Assembly: GCA_019233375.1 (NCBI GenBank)
Contig: JAFAMM010000266.1
Location: 1-42,697, forward strand
From: Acidobacteriaceae bacterium
Lineage (GTDB): Bacteria; Acidobacteriota; Terriglobia; Bryobacterales; Bryobacteraceae
Reading direction: 5' to 3'
DNA: 42,697 nt
Below are positions 1 to 8,857 of this stretch, piece after piece; position 1 is the stretch's first letter; each line of letters opens with the position of its first letter. The notes beneath the pieces were generated by a model that had not been told where the DNA came from, did no database searches, and worked only from the letters and a program-made list of their open reading frames with translations. The position numbers were made by a program, and so were the translations under genes.

Positions 1-1
1 C

Positions 2-1363
2 GACGCTCTCTGGGTCGACAGTGCGCCGCTGCAGATTCACTTTCACCTCGGCGTCGATGGCATCAATGTCTGGTTAGTTCTCCTGACCGCGCTTCTGCTG
101 CCGATCGCCGTTTGGATATCGGACGGCATGGTTTCCGAGCGGCGGAAGTCATTCTTTGCGCTCCTGTTGCTCTTTGAATTCGGCCTTATCGGCGTGTTTA
201 CTTCCCTGGATCTCTTTGTCTTCTACGTGTTTTGGGAAGTCGCGCTGGTGCCGATGTACCTGCTTGTCGGCGGCTGGGGTGCCCGGCAAAGCGGCCGCGT
301 TGCGGTAAAGTTTTTCGTCTACACATTCCTGGGCTCAGCCTTCATGCTCGTGTCCATCCTTTATCTCCACACGCAAGCTGGCTCGTTTGACTACATCGAG
401 ATCATGAACCGGCTCAACGCCGGCCAATTTACCCTGTCGCCGATACAGCAGTTATTTCTGTTTCTTGGCTTCTTCGCCGCCTTCGCCGTCAAAGTACCCA
501 TATTTCCGTTTCACACCTGGCTTCCCGATACGTACACGGAAGCGCCGGCGCCGGCAACCTTCCTGCTGGCGGCGATCATGTCCAAAATGGGCGCTTATGG
601 ACTGCTTCGCTATAGTCTGACGCTGACATCGGCTGGTGCACATCGCTGCGCGGGCTGGATTGTTGTGCTCGCCATTATCGGCATTATCTATGGCGCGCTC
701 ATTGCGCTCATTCAGCCCAACATCAAGCGGCTCATCGCGTATTCGTCCGTGAGCCACCTCGGCTTCATCGTGCTGGGGATTTTTAGCTTCACGCATCAAG
801 GCGCGGACGGCGCGGTATATCAGATGATCGCGCATGGTATCTCGACCGGCGCGCTGTTTGTTCTGGCCGGATACCTCGAGCAGCGGCGCGGCTCGCTCGA
901 AATCGCCGACTTCGGCGGCATCAGCACGCCGGCGCCCGGCCTTGCCACGGCGTTTATGATTACGCTCCTGGCGAGCATCGGACTGCCGGTACTATGCAAT
1001 TTCATCGGAGAGTTTCTCGTTCTGCAGGGCGCGGCGCTCGCTCACTTCCCGTGGGCAGTCTGGGCCGCCATCGGTGTCATTCTCTCGGCCGCGTACATGT
1101 TATGGATGTACCAGCGCACCTTTCTCGGGAAAACAAACGACCGCACTGTTTCATTTCCCGACCTGACGACTCGCGACTGGGCGCCCTTAGTGCCCTTGAT
1201 TCTGCTTATGGTGTGGCTCGGCAGCTATACCGAGTCCTTTATGCCGCCGATTACTTCGGCCACGTCGCGCGTTTTGGACCAGACCAACATGAATAACCAG
1301 TACCGGGTCGAACTGGCGCGTCCCGAGACTGGACAAGCCGCGGAGTTAGTCCATGCCCATTAA
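2..1363 (+). CDS. nuoM: NADH-quinone oxidoreductase subunit M (5' end outside window)
   Basis: Frame is open to the window edge (DALWVDSAPLQIHFHLGVDGINVWLVLLTALLLPIAVWISDGM...), so the ATG at 128 is internal. Typical NuoM motifs: FYVFWEVALVPMYLLVGGWG, KVPIFPFHTWLPDTYTEAPAPATFLLAAIMSKMGAYG, LIQPNIKRLIAYSSVSHLGF. Confidence 0.95.
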   Translation, partial: DALWVDSAPLQIHFHLGVDGINVWLVLLTALLLPIAVWISDGMVSERRKSFFALLLLFEFGLIGVFTSLDLFVFYVFWEVALVPMYLLVGGWGARQSGRVAVKFFVYTFLGSAFMLVSILYLHTQAGSFDYIEIMNRLNAGQFTLSPIQQLFLFLGFFAAFAVKVPIFPFHTWLPDTYTEAPAPATFLLAAIMSKMGAYGLLRYSLTLTSAGAHRCAGWIVVLAIIGIIYGALIALIQPNIKRLIAYSSVSHLGFIVLGIFSFTHQGADGAVYQMIAHGISTGALFVLAGYLEQRRGSLEIADFGGISTPAPGLATAFMITLLASIGLPVLCNFIGEFLVLQGAALAHFPWAVWAAIGVILSAAYMLWMYQRTFLGKTNDRTVSFPDLTTRDWAPLVPLILLMVWLGSYTESFMPPITSATSRVLDQTNMNNQYRVELARPETGQAAELVHAH

Positions 1364-2816
1364 CTTCCAGGTAAGCAGTGCCGATTACCTGCGCTTTCTT
1401 CCTGAAACTCTGCTTACTCTCTTCGGCATCATTATCATGCTGATGGAAGCAGCCATGCCCGAATCCCGACGGCGCACCAGTCTGGGCGTCATAGGCCTTA
1501 TCGGGATTGTGCTCGCGTTTTTCGCGAATATCTGGGCAAACACGAATGGCGGCCCGGCGTTCCACGACATGATCACCATAGACAACTATGGAACATTCTT
1601 CCGCGGCCTTGTCCTGGTGGTCGGATTCCTCTGCATTCTCGCATCTTTCACATATCTGGAAAATGAACACGCGCAAACCGGCGAATATTACGCGCTCATT
1701 TTGTTCTCCCTCGTAGGGCAATGCATTCTCGCCACTGCGAGCGATCTGATCATGGTCTTCATCGGGCTGGAGATTTCCTCCATCGCGACCTATGTTCTGG
1801 CCGGCTTCCTGCGCGATGACCGGCGCAACAATGAATCCTCGCTCAAATACTTTCTCCTGGGTTCTTTCGCGACGGCGTTTCTGCTGTATGGCGTGGCCTG
1901 GACTTATGGCCTGGTCGGGTCTACTAACCTGCAGGAGATCCAGCGCATTCTGTCCCAGGGTTCCCAGCCCGTACTGCTGGCGGGATTAGCAGCCGCCTTG
2001 ATGTTTGTGGGCTTCGCCTTCAAGGTTTCCATCGTGCCGTTCCAGATGTGGGCACCGGATGTGTACCAGGGCGCGGCCGCTCCCGTAAGCGCGTTCATGT
2101 CCGCTGGACCTAAGGCGGCCGCTTTCGCTGTCTTCTTTCGCGTATTCATGACATCGTTCCGTTCACTCAACGAACGTTGGATCTGGCTCGTCTGGGGCTG
2201 CGCTTTGGCAACGATGGTCGTAGGAAACTTCGCCGCTCTCCTGCAAACCAACGTCAAGCGGCTGCTCGGCTACAGTTCCATCGCGCACGCCGGTTATGTT
2301 CTGATTGCTCTGACAGCCAGCTCGCAGATTGGAATCGCAGCGGCGATGTTCTACCTCGCCTCGTATGCGCTTATGAACATCGGTGCGTTCGCCGTTATCA
2401 CTCACATCAGCCAGCGGAAGGAGATGTACGTCAAGATCGAAGATCTGGCCGGCCTGGGCCGCCGCGAGCCCGCTACAGCCGCGCTTCTCGCAATTTTCGT
2501 CTTCTCCCTCATCGGCGTTCCCCTCACCGGGGGTTTCTTCGGCAAGTTCTACGTATTTCAAGCGGCCTTGAACTCGCACCTGGTCTGGTTAACTGTGCTG
2601 GGATTAGCGAACAGCGGCATCGCGGCGTACTATTACCTGAAGATCATCGTTGCGGTTTACATGCACGAACCAGGTGAGGCCATCGAACAACTGCCGCCAC
2701 CCTCCGTGAGCTTGCGGGTCGCGATCTGGGCAAGCGCGATCGGGGTACTGTTTTTGGGAATTTTTCCGGGGGCGCTGCTCCACCTGGCAAACACGTCGGC
2801 GCAGGCCTTTCGTTAA
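1353..2816 (+). CDS. nuoN: NADH-quinone oxidoreductase subunit N
   Basis: Overlaps the nuoM 3' end by 11 nt. Motifs: GLEISSIATYVLAGFLRDDRRNNESSLKYFLLGSFATAFLLYG, FKVSIVPFQMWAPDVYQGAAAPVSAFMSAGPKAAAFA, QTNVKRLLGYSSIAHAGY. Confidence 0.95.
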   Translation: MPINFQVSSADYLRFLPETLLTLFGIIIMLMEAAMPESRRRTSLGVIGLIGIVLAFFANIWANTNGGPAFHDMITIDNYGTFFRGLVLVVGFLCILASFTYLENEHAQTGEYYALILFSLVGQCILATASDLIMVFIGLEISSIATYVLAGFLRDDRRNNESSLKYFLLGSFATAFLLYGVAWTYGLVGSTNLQEIQRILSQGSQPVLLAGLAAALMFVGFAFKVSIVPFQMWAPDVYQGAAAPVSAFMSAGPKAAAFAVFFRVFMTSFRSLNERWIWLVWGCALATMVVGNFAALLQTNVKRLLGYSSIAHAGYVLIALTASSQIGIAAAMFYLASYALMNIGAFAVITHISQRKEMYVKIEDLAGLGRREPATAALLAIFVFSLIGVPLTGGFFGKFYVFQAALNSHLVWLTVLGLANSGIAAYYYLKIIVAVYMHEPGEAIEQLPPPSVSLRVAIWASAIGVLFLGIFPGALLHLANTSAQAFR

Positions 2817-2887
2817 CAGGGCGGGCTCCAAGCTACGATCGTACGAGTCGAACGCTCTTTTCGAGATCCGGCTTGCCCGGCCGGAAG

Positions 2888-3574
2888 TCAGAAGTATCTC
2901 GTCAGCTCCTGAAAACTCTCAATCCGCAACAGCCGGGGGTGATTGGCCGGGACTTCCTCGTGCTCCAAACGCCAGGTACGCGGGTGCGGGACGAACACCG
3001 CATTCAGCCCTGCCGCGAGCGCCGGATTGATATCGGACTTCGGCGAGTTACCGATCATCCAGGTACGGTCCAGCGCAAAGGCTCGGGCGTGCGCGAGCTG
3101 CCGGTAAGCCGGCTCGTTCTTCTCTTTCACGATCGCCGCGTGCCCGAAGAACCGCGCGAGGCCCGAACGGTCGATCTTCGTCTGCTGCTCCTGAGGGTCC
3201 CCTTTGGTAAACAGCGTGAGCTCATGCCGTTCGGAGAGTTCTTCGAGTGTCTCCTGCACACCCTGCATCAGCTCGAGCGGTTTCTCCAGGATCGCGTGCG
3301 CCAGTTCCATTACCGTTTCTACATCGGCGGCTGATATCTGTTTCTCTGCCAGGTGCCTGTAGCAGGCCGCCAGGTTTCGCGCGAAATTGCGCGTGCCGTA
3401 GCCGTGCAGCTTCGAATTCACGATTTCGATTTCATCTAGTACCGTGCGAACTTCCGCGCGGGACATAGACGAATGCGATAAATAATCGCAGAACTGGTCG
3501 AACGCTTCCTCAAAGTAAACGTTGTTCTCCCAAAGAGTATCGTCGGCGTCAAAGATGAGATGCTGCCTAGCCAA
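2888..3574 (-). CDS. HAD-family hydrolase
   Basis: N-terminal DADDTLW (DxDxT class motif I), later LTLFTKGDPQEQ and MIGNSPKSDINPALAAGLNAVFV, typical of HAD phosphatases. Confidence 0.85.
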   Translation of the reverse strand: MARQHLIFDADDTLWENNVYFEEAFDQFCDYLSHSSMSRAEVRTVLDEIEIVNSKLHGYGTRNFARNLAACYRHLAEKQISAADVETVMELAHAILEKPLELMQGVQETLEELSERHELTLFTKGDPQEQQTKIDRSGLARFFGHAAIVKEKNEPAYRQLAHARAFALDRTWMIGNSPKSDINPALAAGLNAVFVPHPRTWRLEHEEVPANHPRLLRIESFQELTRYF

Positions 3575-3575
3575 A

Positions 3576-4208
3576 TTACTGCCCTATCTGCGCTTTCACG
3601 TGTCCGTTCAAAGGAGCCACCCGGTTTGCTCGCGCGATGCGTTCCTGCTGCGCTACATATTCGGGAATAACGTTCACCAGAAACTCGAGCCGCGCGATCT
3701 CCGAGCGCAGCGATAACACGGTTTGCCGCTTGTCCACATCCGAAATAAACTGCGCCACTTGAAAACTCATCCGGTTTAAATCAAAATTCGGCTCCGCTAC
3801 CTCGCCCGGCTCTTCCAACGCGAGCAAGGTTCGATAAGCCTGGCGCGTGCGCTGCCGCAAGTCAAACGGTACTTCCGTCGCGTCTTCGTCGTTGAAAAAT
3901 TCTACCTGGGCGCGCAGATACGACTTTTCCTCATCGAGCGAATCGATGATAAATCGCCGCTGTCCAATGGCCACCAAATCAAGCCGCCCATCCGGATAAC
4001 GCTTCACAACACGTTCTACTCGTGCCGTACAGCCGATATTCACGATGCCGTTGTCTTTCGCCAGGACCACGCCGAACTCGCCCTGCGTTGAAAGCAGATC
4101 GCCGATCATCTCCTTGTAGCGCTCCTCAAAGATGTGCAGCGGTAACGGCATGGCTGGCAACAGAACAAGCGATAACGGAAACAGCGGAATCAGCTCATGC
4201 GTCGCCAT
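3576..4208 (-). CDS. LON peptidase substrate-binding domain protein
   Basis: ELIPLFPLSLVLLPAMPLPLHIFEERYKEMIGDLL...GVVLAKDNGIVNIGCTARVERVVKRYPDGRLDLVAIGQRRF matches standalone Lon N-domain proteins. ATG at 4208 preferred over the TTG at 4226. Confidence 0.85.
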   Translation of the reverse strand: MATHELIPLFPLSLVLLPAMPLPLHIFEERYKEMIGDLLSTQGEFGVVLAKDNGIVNIGCTARVERVVKRYPDGRLDLVAIGQRRFIIDSLDEEKSYLRAQVEFFNDEDATEVPFDLRQRTRQAYRTLLALEEPGEVAEPNFDLNRMSFQVAQFISDVDKRQTVLSLRSEIARLEFLVNVIPEYVAQQERIARANRVAPLNGHVKAQIGQ

Positions 4209-4299
4209 TACTCCTATTATGAGCAACGCGGCGCTATGCGTAACGAGCGATATACTGTTCCGGACGCTGAGATTCCGTGTCTTCGGAACGGTTTATACG

Positions 4300-4827
4300 A
4301 TGACGCTCAAACTGAAGCGCACTCCGGGCTTGTATCTGGTGGGGTTCATGGCCAGCGGAAAGACGACGATCGCCAGAAAATTGGCGGACGAACTCGGTTG
4401 GTGCTTCATTGACCTTGACAGCGAGATCGAAGAGACGCACCGCAAGACGATTTCGCAAATCTTCCTTGAAGATGGCGAGAGTACGTTTCGTGAGATCGAG
4501 ACCAAAACCTTGCGCCGCCACGTTCTCGAGATCGAAGCTGGCAAACCCTGCGTTGTCGCGCTCGGAGGCGGCGCATTTGTTCAATCAAAAAACTGGGAGT
4601 TGATCGAGAACAATGGCGTGACCGTGTGGCTTGACTGCCCGTTCGAAATCATTTTGCGGCGGCTCGGCGACGATACCACAAGGCCGCTCGCGACGGACCG
4701 CGGCAAACTCTCCGAAATATTCGAGGATCGCCGGCCTCTGTATGCTCGTGCTGACTTTCGCATATTTGTCGATACAGACGACGTTTCGGCCATTGTCCGC
4801 CAGATCTTAAACCTGCCAATCTTCTGA
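4300..4827 (+). CDS. aroK: Shikimate kinase
   Basis: P-loop GFMASGKTTIARKLADELGWCFIDLDSEIE, then FRxxE and VVALGGGAFV, DDTTRPLATD. Start at ATG 4300, not the upstream in-frame ATG 4132 that overlaps the LON gene. Confidence 0.88.
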   Translation: MTLKLKRTPGLYLVGFMASGKTTIARKLADELGWCFIDLDSEIEETHRKTISQIFLEDGESTFREIETKTLRRHVLEIEAGKPCVVALGGGAFVQSKNWELIENNGVTVWLDCPFEIILRRLGDDTTRPLATDRGKLSEIFEDRRPLYARADFRIFVDTDDVSAIVRQILNLPIF

Positions 4828-6170
4828 CGCGAGCCCAGCTAACAGAACGCCGTCTTCGCCGCCACGCCCTGTGCATCCTTCAGAGCGCACTCGATGCCGC
4901 CGAGGCAGGCGGCGCCGTTCACAAACATTTCAAGCGAACCCGCGGCTTTCTGAGCGCCGGAAATGTGCACCTGCCGCTTACTCTGTTCGATCGCATTTTC
5001 TTGGTGGCGGCCGGCAAGGCGGCGCCGCGCATGGCTGCCACTATCGAACAGATTCTTGGGCCGCTGCTCTCGGGCGGAATCGTCGTTACAAAGCGGGGCC
5101 ATTTATCCGCTCCATTCAAAACGTGTCACGCCATCGAAGCGGGGCACCCGGTGCCGGACGAAGCGGGCCTCAATGCCGCGGAACTTGTTCGCGATCTCCT
5201 GCGCGAACTTAACGCTCGGGACCTGCTCATCGTTGCCGTTTCAGGCGGCGCGTCCGCCCTGCTCAGTGCGCCTTGCCGGAGCATCCCGCTCGCGGGCAAG
5301 CAGCGGGCAACCTCGTTGCTCCTTCGCGCTGGAGCGAGCATCACCGAACTAAACACCATACGGAAGCACCTGTCCTTCCTCAAGGGCGGAGGTCTCGCCG
5401 CACTCGCGTATCCCGCCACCGTGGTAGGGTTTTTGCTCTCTGATGTGATCGGGGACCCCCTCGATGTCATCGGTTCCGGCCTCACCGCGCCCGACCCTTC
5501 AACGTTTGCGGATGCCCTCGCGATCCTCGAAAAATACGAACTGACGTCCCAGGTACCCGCACCTGTCCGCGACCACCTCACGGCAGGCGCCGCCGGCATC
5601 ATCCCGGAGACGCCTAAGCCCGGAAGCCCTGTATTCGCCAATGTTCATAACGTGATCGTTGGCAGCAATGAACAGGCGCTTGCAGCCGCCGCGCGCAAAG
5701 CGAACGAACTAAATTACCGGACGCTTGTTCTTTCGAGCACACTCTATGGCGAAAGCCGCGAAGTGGCCCGCGTGCATGCGCAGATTCTGCGTCAGATCAC
5801 GCGCACGGGGCAGCCTGTTCCGCGGCCGGCATGCGTGCTCGCGGGCGGTGAAACTACCGTCACAGTGAAAGGCCATGGCAAAGGGGGCCGGAATCAGGAG
5901 TTTGCTTTGGCTGCGGCGATTGATATCGCAGGATTCGATCGTGCCCTGGTTCTTAGTTGCGGGACAGACGGTACCGACGGTCCTACAGATGCTGCCGGCG
6001 CGATTGCCACCGGCGACACTATCCTCCGCGCGGCAGGCCTTGGCCTCGATCCGTTGTGTTACTTAGCCGCGAACGATTCGTACACGTTCTTCGACCGGCT
6101 TGGCGACTTGCTTAAAACAGGGCCAACCGGCACAAACGTAATGGATATTCATATTTTGCTGGCCGGGTGA
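4824..6170 (+). CDS. Glycerate 2-kinase / MOFRL-family protein; N-terminus uncertain
   Basis: VAVSGGASALLSAP, TIRKHLSFLKGGGLAALAYPATVVGFLLSDVIGDPLDVIGSGLTAPDPSTF, CVLAGGETTVTVKGHGKGGRNQEFALAAAI, SCGTDGTDGPTDAAGA. Family-like N-terminal helix (RRHALCILQSALDAAEAGGAVHKHF) lies upstream of the track start (GTG 4965); only CTG 4824 is available there as a near-cognate start. Confidence 0.85.
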   Translation: MTRAQLTERRLRRHALCILQSALDAAEAGGAVHKHFKRTRGFLSAGNVHLPLTLFDRIFLVAAGKAAPRMAATIEQILGPLLSGGIVVTKRGHLSAPFKTCHAIEAGHPVPDEAGLNAAELVRDLLRELNARDLLIVAVSGGASALLSAPCRSIPLAGKQRATSLLLRAGASITELNTIRKHLSFLKGGGLAALAYPATVVGFLLSDVIGDPLDVIGSGLTAPDPSTFADALAILEKYELTSQVPAPVRDHLTAGAAGIIPETPKPGSPVFANVHNVIVGSNEQALAAAARKANELNYRTLVLSSTLYGESREVARVHAQILRQITRTGQPVPRPACVLAGGETTVTVKGHGKGGRNQEFALAAAIDIAGFDRALVLSCGTDGTDGPTDAAGAIATGDTILRAAGLGLDPLCYLAANDSYTFFDRLGDLLKTGPTGTNVMDIHILLAG

Positions 6171-6703
6171 ATACAGCCCGCCGGCTCATAAAAGGAAAGC
6201 GAGTTGTCGCCCTGCCGCAGCACGCGGTTTTTGCGCAACACGCCATAACACTCTTCCAGTTCCAGACGCGATGCATGCTGCGCGATCGCGAGTGAGCAGC
6301 GTGTGCCGGCCAAAGCTGTGAGTGAACCGGCATACTCGTTCACCTGCTCGTATGGCGGGTCAATAAAGGCAATGTCGCAGGGATAATTCGGGATCAACAC
6401 CGTTGCGCTGCCGCGTACGATCGAGACATCGTCCTCAATCTTCAGTGAAGCTAAGTTCTCGCGAATCACAGCAAGCGCGTTCGCGTTCCGCTCTATCAAA
6501 ATGACGTGCTTCGCTCCCCGGCTGAGCGCCTCAATCCCTACCGCCCCCGTGCCCGCGTAGGCGTCCAGGAACACTCTGCCCTCAAGCCTGAACGCCAGTA
6601 CATTGAACAGCGCTTCCCGTAACCGGTCCGGCGTGGGGCGCACCGCGAACCCGGGCACGCTTTTGAGCTGCCTGCTACGAAATTGCCCGGCAATGATGCG
6701 CAT
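6149..6703 (-). CDS. rsmD: 16S rRNA (guanine(966)-N(2))-methyltransferase RsmD
   Basis: MRIIAGQFRSRQLKSVPG..RPTPDRLREALFNVLAFRLEGRVFLDAYAGTGAVGIEALSRGA...AFIDPPYEQ (DPPY motif). Confidence 0.92.
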   Translation of the reverse strand: MRIIAGQFRSRQLKSVPGFAVRPTPDRLREALFNVLAFRLEGRVFLDAYAGTGAVGIEALSRGAKHVILIERNANALAVIRENLASLKIEDDVSIVRGSATVLIPNYPCDIAFIDPPYEQVNEYAGSLTALAGTRCSLAIAQHASRLELEECYGVLRKNRVLRQGDNSLSFYEPAGCIHPASKI

Positions 6704-6706
6704 CCG

Positions 6707-8800
6707 CTAGCCGACCTGGACGAAACCGTATCGGCGCTGCCAGTGTTCCTGAATGTAGCGCACGGCGGCACGCAATTCCGTGCTGTCTTTTTTCTCTATC
6801 AACCTCTGAGCCTCCCTGCGCGCCATCTCCAGCACGTCGCTGTCGCGCAGAATATCCGCCAGCCGCAAACCCGGAATACCGGCCTGCTTCGTCCCGAAAA
6901 ACTCGCCCGGGCCCCTCAGCTTCATGTCCATCTCTGAGATATAAAAGCCATCGCTTGATTCCACCAGCGTTCGAATCCGCTCGCGCGCAATATCGTTCAC
7001 TTTGCCCGTGACCAGGATGCAGTAGCTCTGGTGCGCGCCACGCCCGACGCGCCCCCGAAGCTGGTGAATCTGCGCCAATCCAAAACGTTCTGCTTGCTCC
7101 ACTACCATCACGGTGGCGTTCGGTACATCCACTCCCACCTCAATTACGGTGGTTGTAACGAGAATCTGGATGTCGCCGCTCTTAAAGGCGCGCATGGCCA
7201 GTTCTTTCTCATCCGCGCTGAGCTTACCGTGCAAAAGGCCGACACGGAGGGCCGGGAACACTTTGGTTGAGAGATGCTCGTGCATCTTTTCCGCCGCTTT
7301 CACCGCGCTCGTCTCTGATTCCTCGACAACCGGATACACAACATACGCCTGCCGTCCTGCTTTGATCTGCTGGGCTACAAAGCTGTAAACGCCTTCGATA
7401 GCGGATTCATGTACATGCTTCGTGACTACTGGTCTGCGCCCTGGTGGTAACTCGTCGATCGTCGACACCTCCAGATCGCCGTAAATTGTCAGCGCGAGCG
7501 TGCGTGGAATCGGTGTTGCCGTCATCACCAGCACATCCGGTTGCGTACCCTTCCGCATCAATTCCAGCCGCTGCCGTACGCCGAAGCGGTGCTGTTCATC
7601 GACAATCGCCAACCCCAGACGCGCGAAGTTCACGTCCTCCTGAATCAGCGCGTGCGTCCCGATAGTGGCATGCACGAGGCCGTCCGCAATCAGCTTTTTG
7701 ATCTGCTGCTTCTCGCGCGCAGTGCTCGAACCTGTGAGCAATGCCACCGTGTACCCGGCGCCCCCAAGCAATCGCTTGAAGTAAATGTGGTGTTGCGCGG
7801 CCAGAATCTCTGTGGGAGCGAGCACCGCAACCTGGTAATCGTTTTCGATCGCAATTACAGCAGCCTGCGCGGCCACAATCGTCTTTCCGCTGCCCACATC
7901 GCCTTGCAGCAGCCGGTTCATCGGATGCGGCCGCTTCATGTCATCCGCTATCTCCTGCATGACGCGCCGCTGCGCCGCGGTCGGCTTAAACGGCAGCATG
8001 CGTTTGATCTGTTCCCGCACCCGGCCAGTGACGTTGAACGTAATCCCCGGGGCAAGCCGCGCATGCGTCTTCTTCACCAGCAGCCCGCACTCCAGCCAGA
8101 AAAATTCGTCGAAGATCAGCCGCACCTGCGCGGGGGAGCGAAATTCGTTGAGGAATCGCAGGTCTGTGCCAGCGGAAGGAGTGTGGACCTCGCGAATGGC
8201 ATCTGCCAGGCCGGGCAGTTGGACACGCTCACGCACGCTCTGCGGCAGCGCGTCCTCGGGCATTGAGACCTCCTTCAGAATCCGGTCGATCAGCAGACGG
8301 AAAACGCGCGTGGAAATGCGGCCGGCCGCCTCGTAGACGGCAATGATGCGGCCGGTATGCAGCGCTTCGTGTTCGCCCGGCTCGTCAGGCAGAATCTCCA
8401 CCTCCGGCTGAACCATGAGCCGCGACGCGCTCCCTCTTTCCAGTTCGACCTTACCGAACAGCGCGACTCTGGTACCGGGCACCAGCGAATCCGCGTAGGA
8501 CTCACCGTGGAACCATCGCCCGAGCAGCGAGGCTCCGCTCCCGTCCTGAAAGGTCGCCTCGAACACTCCCGGCGCGCGACGCCGGAAGCCGGACAACTTG
8601 GCCGAACAAACCTGCGCCATCGCTACGGCTTTCTCACCCGGAGCGAGTTCTGCGATGGCTTTGATATTGGTCCGGTCCTCGTACCGGAAGGGAGCGTAAT
8701 ACAGGAGGTCGGAGACGGTGAAAAGGCCTTTTGCGGCCAGCATGTCTGCGCGCGCGGGGCCAATTCCTTTCACATACTGCAGTGGAGTCGCGAGATCCAA
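6707..8800 (-). CDS. recG: ATP-dependent DNA helicase RecG
   Basis: Wedge domain LQYVKGIGPARADMLAAKGLFTVSDLLYYAPFRYEDR; LLQGDVGSGKTIVAAQAA, DEQHRFGVRQR, MTATPIPRTLALTIYGDLEVSTIDELPPGRRPV, HQLRGRVGRG. Confidence 0.96.
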   Translation of the reverse strand: MDLATPLQYVKGIGPARADMLAAKGLFTVSDLLYYAPFRYEDRTNIKAIAELAPGEKAVAMAQVCSAKLSGFRRRAPGVFEATFQDGSGASLLGRWFHGESYADSLVPGTRVALFGKVELERGSASRLMVQPEVEILPDEPGEHEALHTGRIIAVYEAAGRISTRVFRLLIDRILKEVSMPEDALPQSVRERVQLPGLADAIREVHTPSAGTDLRFLNEFRSPAQVRLIFDEFFWLECGLLVKKTHARLAPGITFNVTGRVREQIKRMLPFKPTAAQRRVMQEIADDMKRPHPMNRLLQGDVGSGKTIVAAQAAVIAIENDYQVAVLAPTEILAAQHHIYFKRLLGGAGYTVALLTGSSTAREKQQIKKLIADGLVHATIGTHALIQEDVNFARLGLAIVDEQHRFGVRQRLELMRKGTQPDVLVMTATPIPRTLALTIYGDLEVSTIDELPPGRRPVVTKHVHESAIEGVYSFVAQQIKAGRQAYVVYPVVEESETSAVKAAEKMHEHLSTKVFPALRVGLLHGKLSADEKELAMRAFKSGDIQILVTTTVIEVGVDVPNATVMVVEQAERFGLAQIHQLRGRVGRGAHQSYCILVTGKVNDIARERIRTLVESSDGFYISEMDMKLRGPGEFFGTKQAGIPGLRLADILRDSDVLEMARREAQRLIEKKDSTELRAAVRYIQEHWQRRYGFVQVG

Positions 8801-8857
8801 CTCTCTAGGCTACTTTGTCACGCGGCGCGCCAACCGAGCCGCATGTAAGCGAGCCGC

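Noticed and set aside
2817-2887. Searched intergenic gaps for tRNA or small RNA
   Set aside because: No cloverleaf-compatible arms or T-loop consensus seen here or in the other main gaps; needs tRNAscan-SE/Infernal to exclude fully.
7541-8266. 241-aa plus-strand ORF inside recG
   Set aside because: Antisense to conserved helicase motifs; no domain.
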